Shown: positions 24,805-32,376, numbered from the stretch's first letter. The stretch is DNA of 32,450 nt from Verrucomicrobia bacterium Tous-C9LFEB (GCA_903970445.1 CAJCIP010000079.1:1-32450), one strand, 5' to 3'. Numbers and translations: made by a program. Notes: generated by a model from the sequence alone, not told the origin.

Positions 24805-25934
24805 CGAACGAGTTTCCCCCGTGAGGGGTAGGTGAGCCTCAGGTCGGCCAACGTCTCGCCGTCCAGAGCGCGACGGATATGTGGCTCTATCGTTGCGAAG
24901 AGTTCCGGAATCATCTCAGCCACCGGACTGCCCAAATGGTCTTCGATCGTGGCGCCGTTCATGTCAGCAAGTTTTTGGTTGAGATTCATATAGCGCATGT
25001 TCTGATCGAGGAAAGCCAGGCCTACCGGGGCTCCATCGTAGACGGCCTGAAGCTGGGCGAGACGCTGCGTCGGCGGAACGTGGAAATTGGAGCCCGAAAT
25101 TTTCTTCCAGGCGCTTCCTTGCGCAATCTGCAACTTTTCCCGTTTTGCCGATACACAGGCTGCCAGGTCTCTGGCGGGGACGGGACGACCATAAAAATAG
25201 CCCTGACCAAAATCGCATCCCAGCCAAAGCATCATTTCCGCCTGCTCGTGCGTTTCGATCCCTTCTGCGACGGTCCTGAGACCAAGGCTTTGGCCGAGAC
25301 CAATAACGGCGGAAACAATCTTCCGGCTTTCCCGTTTCTCGGTCATCGAGCTGACGAAGCTGCGGTCGACCTTGAGTTTGTCAAAGGGTAATGCCTGGAG
25401 ATGCGAGAGGCTGGAATATCCGGTTCCGAAATCGTCCAGCGCGAGGCGACAACCCAACGTCTTCAGCTCAACGGCAATCGAAACCGCACTGGGCAAAGTA
25501 TCGATCAGGGCGCTTTCTGTGATCTCCACGACGATGCGCGAGAAGGCAAATCCTGCGTCGGTAGCGAGTGCGCGGATCTGCTCCGGCAGATGGAGATCCC
25601 TCAATTGGAGCGGGGAAATATTTATTGCTAGGTTGAGGTTCTCTGGAAGCGCAGCCGCCGCCTGGAATGCCTTTTGTAATATCTGACGGGTGAGCTGTCC
25701 GATCCAGCCGTCACGTTCAGCGACCGGGATGAATGTGCCTGGCGAGATGAGGCCCTCCAAAGGGTGTTGCCATCTGGCAAGTACTTCGAAGCCCGCGAGC
25801 TGACCTGTTCTCAAGGTCACAAGGGGTTGAAAGAAGGGCATGAACTGGCTCTCTGCAAGGGCACGTAAAGGATTGAGATATTCAGGAAGCCGCTTCCCAG
25901 CAGGCATCCTGCACGGCGTTGTATCGTTGATCAT
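24786..25934 (-). CDS. EAL-domain c-di-GMP phosphodiesterase with frameshift-truncated PAS domain
   Basis: With the ATG at 25934 the protein has 382 residues. The EAL domain (about 28-262) keeps the residues used for metal binding and catalysis: E50 in EVL, N105, E137 in EITE, DDFG at 167-170, K188, E224 in AEGIET and Q244 in FGQGYF. It should hydrolyse c-di-GMP to pGpG. A PAS domain starts at about 291 (QLQAVYDGAPVGLAFLD) but is cut by a frameshift at about residue 370, ending in unrelated residues; its second half lies in another frame at 24595-24804. The EAL-then-PAS order suggests that a longer sensory protein was once encoded. The start is chosen for GGAG 9 bases upstream (GGAGCAGAGAGACATG). 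The open frame extends up to 26159, but that part is Arg/His-rich and looks non-coding. The enzyme may remain active while lacking its sensor. Confidence 0.8.
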   Translation of the reverse strand: MINDTTPCRMPAGKRLPEYLNPLRALAESQFMPFFQPLVTLRTGQLAGFEVLARWQHPLEGLISPGTFIPVAERDGWIGQLTRQILQKAFQAAAALPENLNLAINISPLQLRDLHLPEQIRALATDAGFAFSRIVVEITESALIDTLPSAVSIAVELKTLGCRLALDDFGTGYSSLSHLQALPFDKLKVDRSFVSSMTEKRESRKIVSAVIGLGQSLGLRTVAEGIETHEQAEMMLWLGCDFGQGYFYGRPVPARDLAACVSAKREKLQIAQGSAWKKISGSNFHVPPTQRLAQLQAVYDGAPVGLAFLDQNMRYMNLNQKLADMNGATIEDHLGSPVAEMIPELFATIEPHIRRALDGETLADLRLTYPSRGKLVRCPTIQ

Positions 25935-26302
25935 GTCTCTCTGCTCCGCTCGACTGAGACACTTCATGCGAACTGCATGAAGCAGACTTCTTCTAGTTAC
26001 CGCAACCTTATCCTCATGTTCTCTGGCCGTATGTCTGACACGTGACGCAACATGCTGTGCGCCTGGAAACTGGGTGAGATGAACGCCGCCACTGGCACTG
26101 TGGTGATGGAGCCGCTCCTTTGTTTGCCGGGGTTTGGGGCGCAAAACCAAGACCCACACCTTTGTGGTTGGGATTCTTGTTCCAGGAAATAAAATTGGGC
26201 AGAAGCGCTCTGAGTAGTTCCGTTCTGCGGAATAGCCATGTTCGAGAGATTAGCCACGTAATTCGGGACACAACTGGACAGGAAGTGCGCGAGTGACGCG
26301 GA

Positions 26303-26356
26303 GGCTAAAGCCCCGGAGTGCAGGGAGGAGGAACGCCCGGGCTGAAGGCCGGACCG
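26303..26356. repeat. REP-like intergenic repeat, copy B
   Basis: GGCTAAAGCCCCGG begins at 26303 and CCGGGCTGAAGGCCGGACCGG begins at 26337, the same blocks and spacing as the copy at 24503. The spacer between the blocks is not conserved, so the palindromic blocks are the maintained part. The two copies flank the EAL-PAS gene and its frameshifted end. Confidence 0.55.
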
Positions 26357-26420
26357 GCAGCACGAAGCGAGACTGGAGCGCCCAGCATGCTCCTGGTCAC
26401 TCAACGACCATGCTGCAGAA

Positions 26421-26442
26421 CCACATCTTCTGCGAGATGTGG
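26421..26442. repeat. Perfect palindrome CCACATCT/AGATGTGG
   Basis: CCACATCT (26421-26428) pairs with AGATGTGG (26435-26442) over a 6-base loop, followed by GACACCCA. Similar hairpins followed by GGCACCC are, from memory, frequent between acidobacterial genes; only one copy is in this window. No T run follows, so a terminator is unlikely. Confidence 0.45.
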
Positions 26443-26548
26443 GACACCCAATGCAGTAGTGATGTCTAGGACCTGGGCCGCCGGCTGGCCCTTATTCCGG
26501 GCACGCCGCTTGGATGGAGGAGCAGTGTACGGCTGTTAGGTTAACCCT

Positions 26549-26776
26549 ATGCGCTCTCCCAAGAATCCTCATCTGAGGGCTGCCATTGAAATCGCGTTCA
26601 TTGTCTTCCTGTTTTATTCGAATCTGCTGATGGGGGAGTTCACAAAATCGGCGGGACACCATAAGACGTTTCTGGCGGCGCTTGAAGATATTGTCACGTT
26701 CAAGAACTTAGCGATCGCCCTTGTCACTGCGGTGATGGGGCATCTTGGTTTCGAGATGTTGCGCGAGAAGGCCTAA
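26549..26776 (+). CDS. Small two-helix inner-membrane protein
   Basis: A 75-residue protein with two hydrophobic helices (about 11-28, IEIAFIVFLFYSNLLMG, and 53-68, NLAIALVTAVMGHLGFEM) joined by a short polar loop with HHK. The N-terminus is basic (MRSPKNPHLR) and the end is LREKA, so both ends probably lie in the cytoplasm. I do not recognise a named family; it is of a type often annotated as hypothetical in Acidobacteria. It stands alone between the repeat-rich gap and the KH genes on the other strand. Its coding nature is supported by the well-formed helices. Function is unknown. Confidence 0.65.
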   Translation: MRSPKNPHLRAAIEIAFIVFLFYSNLLMGEFTKSAGHHKTFLAALEDIVTFKNLAIALVTAVMGHLGFEMLREKA

Positions 26777-26836
26777 GTGCGCTCCGCGTTTATGGATGAG
26801 GAAAGAGCATTCACCTGACTTTGCGTGTGCTCTCGA

Positions 26837-27184
26837 CTATTTTGCCGTCGGAGCTGTTGCGCTGGCGACGACTTCGAGCCTCATGTCCATGCGATCACGT
26901 TTTGCCATTGCGGCAATCACGGTGTCGAGGGCGCGAAGCGTCCTGCCGCCGTTTTCGCTCATGCGAGCGAAGTCTGCTTCCGACACATAGATCGTGAGTG
27001 TGGCCTCTTTGTCCGGTTCGTAGCGGCTGACTTTCACGAGCTCCGGGTTCGCAGCGATGGAAGACACCACTTTGTGGAGCAGGTCTCTTACGTCCTGTGT
27101 GCTTTCCACCTTCACAGTAGCCTCCCGAGCAAATGATCGACGCGTTTGGAGAAACGTGCAATCCTGAGTTGCCATTTTCTCCAT
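26837..27184 (-). CDS. KhpA-like single KH-domain protein 1
   Basis: 115 residues. After an N-terminal tail (1-27), residues 31-107 align with KhpA/YlqC-type KH domains: DVRDLLHKVVSSIAANPELVKV, an acidic TLTIYVSEADFARM, then GGRTLRALDTVIAAMA. KhpA proteins bind RNA and act in translation and cell-division control in other phyla. The GxxG loop, which contacts RNA, reads E77-N-G-G80 here, so the first Gly is lost. It is the third in a row of three paralogues on the - strand (37 bases after the second gene), and most similar to the first (27616-27894). RNA binding may be weakened or changed. The GGAA before the ATG at 27184 is a modest ribosome binding site; Met4 is an alternative start. Confidence 0.75.
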   Translation of the reverse strand: MEKMATQDCTFLQTRRSFAREATVKVESTQDVRDLLHKVVSSIAANPELVKVSRYEPDKEATLTIYVSEADFARMSENGGRTLRALDTVIAAMAKRDRMDMRLEVVASATAPTAK

Positions 27185-27220
27185 GCTTTTCCAGCTGGTG
27201 AAAAAACCGATGAGCCGGTG

Positions 27221-27505
27221 TTACTGGAGCCCTGCTTGTGCTCTTCCATGACTGCCGCCGTTTGCGCCTGGGAGGAAGGTCAAGCTTGTTTGCACGCCAA
27301 CTTTCCTACCGAGGTGGCGCATGAGCGATTCAAACGCTGCAAGTATGCGGCCTTCGTTGCCGAGTAAATCGCCGTAGTCTTCCTCGGCTACATGGATCGT
27401 TACATTCAAGAGCAGATCAGTTTCTGTCTGGATGACCAACACCGATTGCGGCTGGCGCACGAGGGCCTGCGTCAGCTCAAGGAAGATCGATTCGACATCT
27501 TGCAC
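27221..27505 (-). CDS. KhpA-like single KH-domain protein 2
   Basis: 94 residues, the most divergent of the three paralogues. Residues 3-77 align as DVESIFLELTQALVRQPQSVLV, LNVTIHVAEEDYGDLL and GNEGRILAAFESLMRHLGRK. Here the GxxG loop is kept as G49-N-E-G52, but with an acidic residue where KhpA usually has a basic one. A Gly/His-rich tail follows (about 80-94). The start must be GTG at 27505, because an in-frame TAG lies four codons upstream. An AGG about 6 bases before it could serve as ribosome binding site. RNA binding is expected from the family, but partners are unknown. Confidence 0.7.
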   Translation of the reverse strand: MQDVESIFLELTQALVRQPQSVLVIQTETDLLLNVTIHVAEEDYGDLLGNEGRILAAFESLMRHLGRKVGVQTSLTFLPGANGGSHGRAQAGLQ

Positions 27506-27615
27506 AGCGACCTAGCCATTTGGACACCAGCTCTTCTGGCCACTATGTCAGGTGAGTGGCGCAGTGAACGTATGAAAGGTGACATAGCAGACTATTTCTT
27601 CTTGTTGCGCGAAGA

Positions 27616-27894
27616 TCAGTTGAGCCGGTCCGGTGTCGGTCGCGCGATGATTTGCATGGTGGCGTCGATGCCGTCGCGTTTGGCCAGCGTTGTCAGAACA
27701 GTGTTGAGCGTACGCAGCGTTCTGCCGCCCTGTTCACGAAAACGCGCAAAGTCTTCTGCGGCGACAAAGATAGTAAGAACATGCTGACCGTTCTCCTCAT
27801 GTTCGGTAACTTCCACGGACGCGGGACTACCAGCGATGGAATGCACCAGCCGATAGAAAAACGCCCGCAGGTCGCATGGGCTTTCGGCGCTCAT
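27616..27894 (-). CDS. KhpA-like single KH-domain protein 3
   Basis: 92 residues, the first of the three KH genes in transcription order. Residues 8-84 align with its neighbours: DLRAFFYRLVHSIAGSPASVEV, HVLTIFVAAEDFARF, then GGRTLRTLNTVLTTLAKRDGID. The loop matching GxxG is E54-Q-G-G57, the same Gly-to-Glu change as in protein 1. It shares DFAR, GGRTLR and AKRD with protein 1, so these two are the closer pair. About 110 bases separate it from the second gene, so the three may be co-transcribed or carry their own promoters. There is only a weak ribosome binding site before the ATG at 27894. Confidence 0.75.
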   Translation of the reverse strand: MSAESPCDLRAFFYRLVHSIAGSPASVEVTEHEENGQHVLTIFVAAEDFARFREQGGRTLRTLNTVLTTLAKRDGIDATMQIIARPTPDRLN

Positions 27895-28366
27895 GACGTG
27901 CCCGGAACGACCAAAGCTGACGAAACGGCAAGGTGGTTACTCGGGCAAACCATTCTCGCCTGGAGTGGGACTATATATGCGTTCGCGCTGTGGAAGGTGA
28001 GGTGCTCGCACCAGAGTAGGCCAAGTTCACTCGCGGCGTTGAACGAAGCGACGCTGCCATTGCGTTCCGCCATGTGAGGGCCCCTGACTCGGCAAGCAAT
28101 TGCCGCTATGTCAGCTACCTAACATAGTCTTTTTCTTACGCCTTTGAAAACCGTCCGGATTGCCCTGATGCATGCAGTGCCAAGAGCAGACTGCGGCAGG
28201 ATGCGAGTCATCCATCGGGCTTTTCGTCTAGGGGTCCCTTTTATCCGATCAGCAAGGCACGGGAAGCCCATCACGTATGGAACGCCGCGTCATGTTGTCG
28301 GGCTACGTAGACTCAGGGCACTGTTACCGTACAGACATTCGCGTCCCGCCGTACTACTCTCACAGG
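27895..28366. other. Gap without a convincing gene
   Basis: Several short frames cross this stretch on both strands, but none shows recognisable domains or a good ribosome binding site. It probably holds the promoter of the KH genes: on the - strand, TTTTCA and TATGTT around 28119-28148 are spaced 18 bases apart, a weak match. An in-frame upstream extension (from 28277) of the next small gene lies at its right end. Confidence 0.4.
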
Positions 28367-28543
28367 ATGAAGACACCCGGCAAGCTCCATCTCATCGGAG
28401 TAGATCGTTTGGACGATGGCGCCCTTGTCAGCTTCGACGATGGACGGATTGGGTTCTATTCCGCGGCGCTGCTGTCTGAGATGTTCGCGCAGGCGACAAA
28501 CCTGAGTGAGCTCGTGCAGGATGAGAACGAACCAGAACCGTAA
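28367..28543 (+). CDS. Small acidic protein of unknown function
   Basis: With the ATG at 28367 it has 58 residues: KLHLIGVDRLDDGALVSF, then DDGRIGFYSAALLSEMF, and an acidic tail (ELVQDENEPEP). The beta-rich pattern with DGRxxxYSAALL is, from memory, shared by small acidobacterial hypothetical proteins. The frame is open to an ATG at 28277, adding 30 residues (MERRVMLSGYVDSGHCYRTD) that look less protein-like. Neither start has a good ribosome binding site; an AGG abuts the shorter one. Cytosolic; no function can be given. Confidence 0.55.
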   Translation: MKTPGKLHLIGVDRLDDGALVSFDDGRIGFYSAALLSEMFAQATNLSELVQDENEPEP

Positions 28544-28588
28544 GTGCACCTTGGCTGGACCGCCTGGCTGCGGGAAACTCTTTTGTGC

Positions 28589-28615
28589 TTGACGGTGGCG
28601 GCGCGGGTGCATAAG
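28589..28615 (+). promoter_or_regulatory. Possible promoter of the sedolisin gene
   Basis: TTGACG at 28589-28594 and CATAAG at 28610-28615 are 15 bases apart, slightly short of optimal, about 95 bases ahead of the protease start. A hairpin follows in the leader (CTTGTTGT at 28630-28637 with ATAACAAG at 28649-28656, one G-U pair). Confidence 0.35.
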
Positions 28616-28709
28616 CTCCTCGGTAACTCCTTGTTGTTACGTTGGTCCATAACAAGTTTGGGCCACTCCTGTCCTTTCAGCCAGATTTCCTGATCTACGG
28701 AGCCGGTTT

Positions 28710-31247
28710 ATGTCCTCACCCCTTTCACGACTTTGCATCGCGCCGATCGCTGTTGCGCTGATGTCGTTCGCGCGCTCAGCAGTAGCGCAGCAGCCTTTGC
28801 ATGGCAACCATGTTCCGCAGATCGTCAGCTCGGGCGAGGCCAAGAGCCTTGGCGCGCTGGCCGGTGGGCAGCACCTGAAGCTGGCGATTGCGTTGCCGCT
28901 GCGGAATGAAGATCAACTCGATGCCCTGCTGAAGACGATCTACGATCCTGCGAGCCCGAACTTTCATCACTACCTGAGCTCGGACGACTTCACCGCGCAG
29001 TATGCTCCGACGCAAGCGGACTACGACAAGGCCGTTGCCTGGGCAAAGAGCCAGGGCTTTACGGTGACCGCGACCACGGTGAACCGCAGATTGATCGATG
29101 TGGATGGGTCGGTGGATGTGATCCGCCAGGCGTTTCACATTGGCTTGAACACCTACACAGACGCGCTGACTGGACGCACGTTCCACGCGCCGGACACGGA
29201 GCCGACCGTGAATGCGCCCGTGGAGATTTATGCGGTGGCCGGGTTGAGCGATGCGCATCCGAAGCATCCGCACTACCGCAAGGGCGGTACAGTGCCGTTC
29301 GGCCTGACGAATGCGCCAGGCGTGAGCGTGGTTGGCAATGCACAGGAGTCGGCGCAGGCAATTGCGCACATCACGGGTTCCGGGCCGAGCAATACGTACC
29401 TGCCGAGCGATATGCGCAAGGCATACTACCCGTCGGGTTCTTTGACAGGTGCGGGCCAGACGGTCGGTATCTTCTCGTTCGATGGATACCTGGCTTCGGA
29501 CCTGACGCTGTTCTATTCGAAGACCGGCATGGCGAACACGGTGCCGGTGAAGAACGTGCTGGTGAACGGCTATAACGGCGCCTGCTTCGGCTTTACGAGC
29601 AGCGGCCAGGAAGATCCGAGCACCTGCGACGACGGCGAGCAGATTCTGGACATCGTGCAGGTGGAAGGCATGGCGCCGGGGCTGACGCAGATTCTGTTTT
29701 ACGAAGGTGACAGCGCAACCGATGTGCTGAACCAGATGGCGACCGACAACACCGCAAAGGTGCTGAGCAGCTCGTGGGGCGGCGGCGATTTCGGCACGGC
29801 TTCCGATCCAAGCTTCAAGCAGTTTCAGGCACAGGGGCAGAGCTATCTGAACGCGACGGGTGACTCCGGGCAGTTCAACAGCTCGACGTACGATCCGCCA
29901 TCGGTGGATGCGAACATCACGCAGGTCGGCGGCACGGACCTGGTCACCAATGGCGCAGGCGGACCGTGGTCGTCGGAGACTGGATGGCTGGACAGCGGCG
30001 GCGGTTATTACACCGGCACAGCGATCCCGAGCTACCAGCAGCTTTCTGGCGTGATTAATTCTTCGAACAAGGGATCGACGACCCTGCGCAACGCGCCGGA
30101 CATTGCGGCGGAAGCGGACTTCGACAACTCGACCGTGATCGATGGCAGCTTTGCAACGGGGTACGGCGGAACGAGCTATGCGACTCCGCGCTGGGCTGGA
30201 TTCATTGCGCTGGCGAATCAGCAGTCGGTGGCTGCGGGCAAGAGCACACTGGGCTTTTTGAATACGGCGATTTACAACATCGGCGTGAGCTCGACGTATA
30301 CGTCGAACTTCCACGACATCACGAGCGGCAACAACAAGCCTTCGGCTGGCAGCGGCAGCGGCTTCAACGCGGTGACGGGTTATGACCTGGTGACCGGATG
30401 GGGCAGCCCGACAGGGCAGACGCTGATCAACACGCTGACCGGCGGATCGACCGCGCCGACGGCGGACTTTGGGCTGGCAGCTTCACCAAACTCGCTGAGT
30501 GTGACGCAGGGCAAGACGGGCACGAGCACCATCTCGGTGAGCGACCTGAACGGCTTTACGGGAACAGTGGCGCTGACTGCGAGCGGTCTGCCTTCGGGTG
30601 TGACGGCGAGCTTCAGTCCGGCAAGCACGACAACCAGCAGCACACTGACGTTCACCGCTTCAGCTTCTGCGACGGTGGGTACGGCGACGGTGACGATTAC
30701 CGGGACGTCAGGCAGCCTGACGCATACGGCGACGATCGCGCTGACGATTGCCTCTTCGAGCACAGCGACACAGCTGATTGTGAACGGCGGCTTTGAGACA
30801 GGATCGGCGTCTCCTTGGACACTGTCTTCCGGCGTGCTGTGCTCGACGAGTGCGTGCGGTAGCATGGAGGTTCCACATGCGGGAACGTACTTCGCGTGGC
30901 TTGACGGCTATGGCTCAACACACACCGATACCGCCAGTCAGCAGGTTGCGATCCCGACCGGGAAGACTACGGCGACGTTCGCGTTCTACCTGCATATCGA
31001 CACGGCAGAAACCACCACGACAGCCGCGAACGATACGCTGACGGTACAGGTGCTGAATACTTCGGGAACTGTGCTCGGCACGCTGGCCACGTTCAGCAAT
31101 TTGAACAAGGCGACGGGCTATGTACAGCACTCGTACAGCCTGGCTTCGTACATTGGGAAGACCGTTGTGCTGAAGTTTACGGGCAAGGAGAACTCGTCCA
31201 AGCAGACATCGTTTGTGCTGGATGATGTGACGCTGAACGTGCAGTAG
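28710..31247 (+). CDS. Secreted sedolisin (S53, kumamolisin-like) serine-carboxyl protease with Ig-like and jelly-roll C-terminal domains
   Basis: 845 residues. Signal peptide (core about 8-25, AVAQQ), then a pro-kumamolisin activation domain (about 35-190: LPLRNEDQLDALL, FHHYLSSDDFTAQYAPT). The S53 catalytic domain (about 215-575) has E310 and D314 in DDGEQILDIVQ, D385 in NATGDSG (oxyanion hole) and S489 in GGTSYATPRWAG. The end of the domain has FHDITSG and DLVTGWGSPTG, the calcium site. These enzymes cleave proteins at acid pH after autoremoval of the prodomain, which fits an acid-soil bacterium. An Ig-like domain (about 588-690) and a jelly-roll, carbohydrate-binding-like domain (about 695-845, NGGFETG, VLDDVTLNVQ) follow and may target the enzyme. 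The serine motif begins GGTS, while SGTS is usual. GGAG about 8 bases upstream supports the start. A terminator follows at 31272. Confidence 0.92.
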   Translation: MSSPLSRLCIAPIAVALMSFARSAVAQQPLHGNHVPQIVSSGEAKSLGALAGGQHLKLAIALPLRNEDQLDALLKTIYDPASPNFHHYLSSDDFTAQYAPTQADYDKAVAWAKSQGFTVTATTVNRRLIDVDGSVDVIRQAFHIGLNTYTDALTGRTFHAPDTEPTVNAPVEIYAVAGLSDAHPKHPHYRKGGTVPFGLTNAPGVSVVGNAQESAQAIAHITGSGPSNTYLPSDMRKAYYPSGSLTGAGQTVGIFSFDGYLASDLTLFYSKTGMANTVPVKNVLVNGYNGACFGFTSSGQEDPSTCDDGEQILDIVQVEGMAPGLTQILFYEGDSATDVLNQMATDNTAKVLSSSWGGGDFGTASDPSFKQFQAQGQSYLNATGDSGQFNSSTYDPPSVDANITQVGGTDLVTNGAGGPWSSETGWLDSGGGYYTGTAIPSYQQLSGVINSSNKGSTTLRNAPDIAAEADFDNSTVIDGSFATGYGGTSYATPRWAGFIALANQQSVAAGKSTLGFLNTAIYNIGVSSTYTSNFHDITSGNNKPSAGSGSGFNAVTGYDLVTGWGSPTGQTLINTLTGGSTAPTADFGLAASPNSLSVTQGKTGTSTISVSDLNGFTGTVALTASGLPSGVTASFSPASTTTSSTLTFTASASATVGTATVTITGTSGSLTHTATIALTIASSSTATQLIVNGGFETGSASPWTLSSGVLCSTSACGSMEVPHAGTYFAWLDGYGSTHTDTASQQVAIPTGKTTATFAFYLHIDTAETTTTAANDTLTVQVLNTSGTVLGTLATFSNLNKATGYVQHSYSLASYIGKTVVLKFTGKENSSKQTSFVLDDVTLNVQ

Positions 31248-31271
31248 GGATGTTAGGACCGGAGAACAAGA

Positions 31272-31291
31272 GGGCCGCCTTCGGGCGGCCC
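31272..31291. terminator. UUCG-loop terminator after the sedolisin gene
   Basis: GGGCCGCC (31272-31279) and GGCGGCCC (31284-31291) form an 8-bp perfect GC stem closed by a TTCG tetraloop, 24 bases after the stop. The stem is symmetric and could also serve the convergent gene ending at 31303. Only a short T-rich stretch follows. Confidence 0.7.
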
Positions 31292-31302
31292 TTCGTGTCA
31301 CC

Positions 31303-31569
31303 TTACTTCCGCGCGAGCGGATGTCTCGACTCAACCCCACTGAAGGTACCAACCGGGAACCGGCAGCCGGAGTGTCTTTGAAGGTGTTCGATGTGTGCTC
31401 GAGCGCCGGTGCTGGATTCTTTGAGTGCTTGTACCGGGCCGTGGCAATACTTGCAGCGCATGATCTCCTGGCGCTCTACGAGGGCTTCGTAGAGGGTGCA
31501 GGGGAGCCAACGCCCACGCACCTTCACTTCGCACTCTGTCATGACCGGCGCTTTCTTCTTCGCTGCCAT
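31303..31569 (-). CDS. Small putative zinc-binding protein downstream of greB
   Basis: With the ATG at 31569 it has 88 residues: a basic start (MAAKKKAPVM), a beta-like part (ECEVKVRGRWLPCTLYEAL), then C39-K-Y-C42 and H59-I-E-H62 with H66-S-G-C69. This Cys/His spacing looks like a zinc site, similar in form to zinc-ribbon or HNH-type folds, though no nuclease signature is clear. The function is unknown. It starts 16 bases after the greB stop on the same strand, so the two are likely co-transcribed. The frame is open further upstream, inside greB, but the extension is a shadow of that gene. No good ribosome binding site is visible, so translation may depend on greB. Confidence 0.65.
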   Translation of the reverse strand: MAAKKKAPVMTECEVKVRGRWLPCTLYEALVERQEIMRCKYCHGPVQALKESSTGARAHIEHLQRHSGCRFPVGTFSGVESRHPLARK

Positions 31570-31585
31570 TGATGGATATAGATGC

Positions 31586-32176
31586 CTAGGACTGCCTTTC
31601 CGCAGCCACAGAACCCGTTGGTTCACGGAACGGCTCCACCACAATGCGCTCGTACCGCACTTCGAGCACCGTAAGGCGTTCTTTCCCGCCTGGGGCATCG
31701 AGAACGACGGCGTCACCCTCGGCAGACCCAATGAGCGCGCGGCCCAGCGGTGAAACCCAACTGATGTGGTTGCGGTCGAGATCCACCTCGTCTGCGCCGA
31801 CGATGCTTACCTTCCGTTCCACGCCGGCGGCATTGGCAAAGAGCACTGTCGCGCCGAAGTAAGCCTTCGCCTCCTGCAGTCTGGACCTTGGAGCTTCCGG
31901 GTCTACTACTTCCGCCGCCTCGATTCGCTTGGAAAGAAAGCGAATCCGGCCATCAATCTGCCGCAACCGCCGCTTGGAATACTGGTAGTCTGCGTTCTCG
32001 CTGCGGTCGCCATTGCCCGCAGCCCACGCTACGACCTCTTTCACTGCCGGGCGATCTTTGTTGAGCAAGAAACGATGTTCCTCTTTCAAACGCTGAAGTC
32101 CGCCGGGTGTGATGTAGTTCTTTAGCGGGACCGCCGGCCGGTCATCCTGTGGTGCTCTGGTAAAGCCTTTACGCAT
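31586..32176 (-). CDS. greB: Transcription elongation factor GreB
   Basis: 196 residues, about 30 longer than the usual GreB because of N- and C-terminal tails. Residues about 19-95 form the coiled coil: KNYITPGGLQRLKEEHRFLL, then the tip NGDRSENADYQY with D57 and E60, the acidic pair that helps RNA polymerase cleave backtracked transcripts. RRLRQIDGRIRFLSKRIEAAEVVDP is strongly GreB-like. The C-terminal globular domain (about 108-180) has VSIVGADEVDLDRNHISWVSPLGRAL. It acts in the cytoplasm in the secondary channel of RNA polymerase. The start at 32176 is preceded by GAGAGAAC, a weak ribosome binding site. It is followed closely by the zinc-binding gene. A short palindrome TCACT/AGTGA lies at 32235-32246 in its upstream region. 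Confidence 0.92.
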   Translation of the reverse strand: MRKGFTRAPQDDRPAVPLKNYITPGGLQRLKEEHRFLLNKDRPAVKEVVAWAAGNGDRSENADYQYSKRRLRQIDGRIRFLSKRIEAAEVVDPEAPRSRLQEAKAYFGATVLFANAAGVERKVSIVGADEVDLDRNHISWVSPLGRALIGSAEGDAVVLDAPGGKERLTVLEVRYERIVVEPFREPTGSVAAERQS

Positions 32177-32267
32177 TTCGTTGTTCTCTCAGAGCAATTA
32201 GGAGTGGCTTGCTCGGCCAAGGGAGCAGATGTACTCACTTTAGTGACAGTAAACCGTGTCCCGTGCA

Positions 32268-32299
32268 GGCTGAGGCGCTGGTCTGATAGCGCCTCAGCC
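32268..32299 (-). terminator. Perfect 12-bp hairpin between greB and the edge gene
   Basis: GGCTGAGGCGCT (32268-32279) pairs perfectly with AGCGCCTCAGCC (32288-32299) over an 8-base loop. It lies about 100 bases past the stop of the - strand gene at the right edge and about 90 bases ahead of greB. It is probably a terminator or an attenuator-like structure; the lack of a T run leaves the role open. Confidence 0.55.
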
Positions 32300-32376
32300 G
32301 GATTTCTGTACGTCCTTCTACGGCCACCTTTCGTTGGCGTGATCGCCGGCTTCTCGGCCGCCTTGCCTCAGCTGAT

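Larger units (their letters stand above)
25935..26548. other. Long gap with repeats, no gene seen
   Basis: About 610 bases separate the divergent EAL and small membrane protein genes. No convincing coding frame is present. Two palindromic repeats lie in the right half (26303-26356 and 26421-26442). Further left, a G/T-rich near-palindrome around 26140-26185 (CCCACACC then GTGGTTGGG) may be another decayed intergenic repeat. Promoters for both flanking genes are expected here, but I could not pick boxes with confidence. Confidence 0.5.

Noticed and set aside
26160..26400. Upstream extension of the EAL gene to 26159 and nearby short - strand frames
   Set aside because: The residues are Arg/His/Ser-rich without conservation cues, and a good ribosome binding site lies just before the ATG at 25934.
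27652..28077. 141-residue + strand frame over the third KH gene
   Set aside because: Mostly antisense to the KH gene, which has a clear family match; composition is unlike a protein.
28776..30314. 512-residue open frame on the - strand opposite the sedolisin gene
   Set aside because: Arg/His/Ala-rich shadow; the + strand frame has complete S53 domains and catalytic residues.
32235..32246. TCACT/AGTGA palindrome as a greB operator
   Set aside because: Only 5-bp arms and a single copy; too weak to list as a site.
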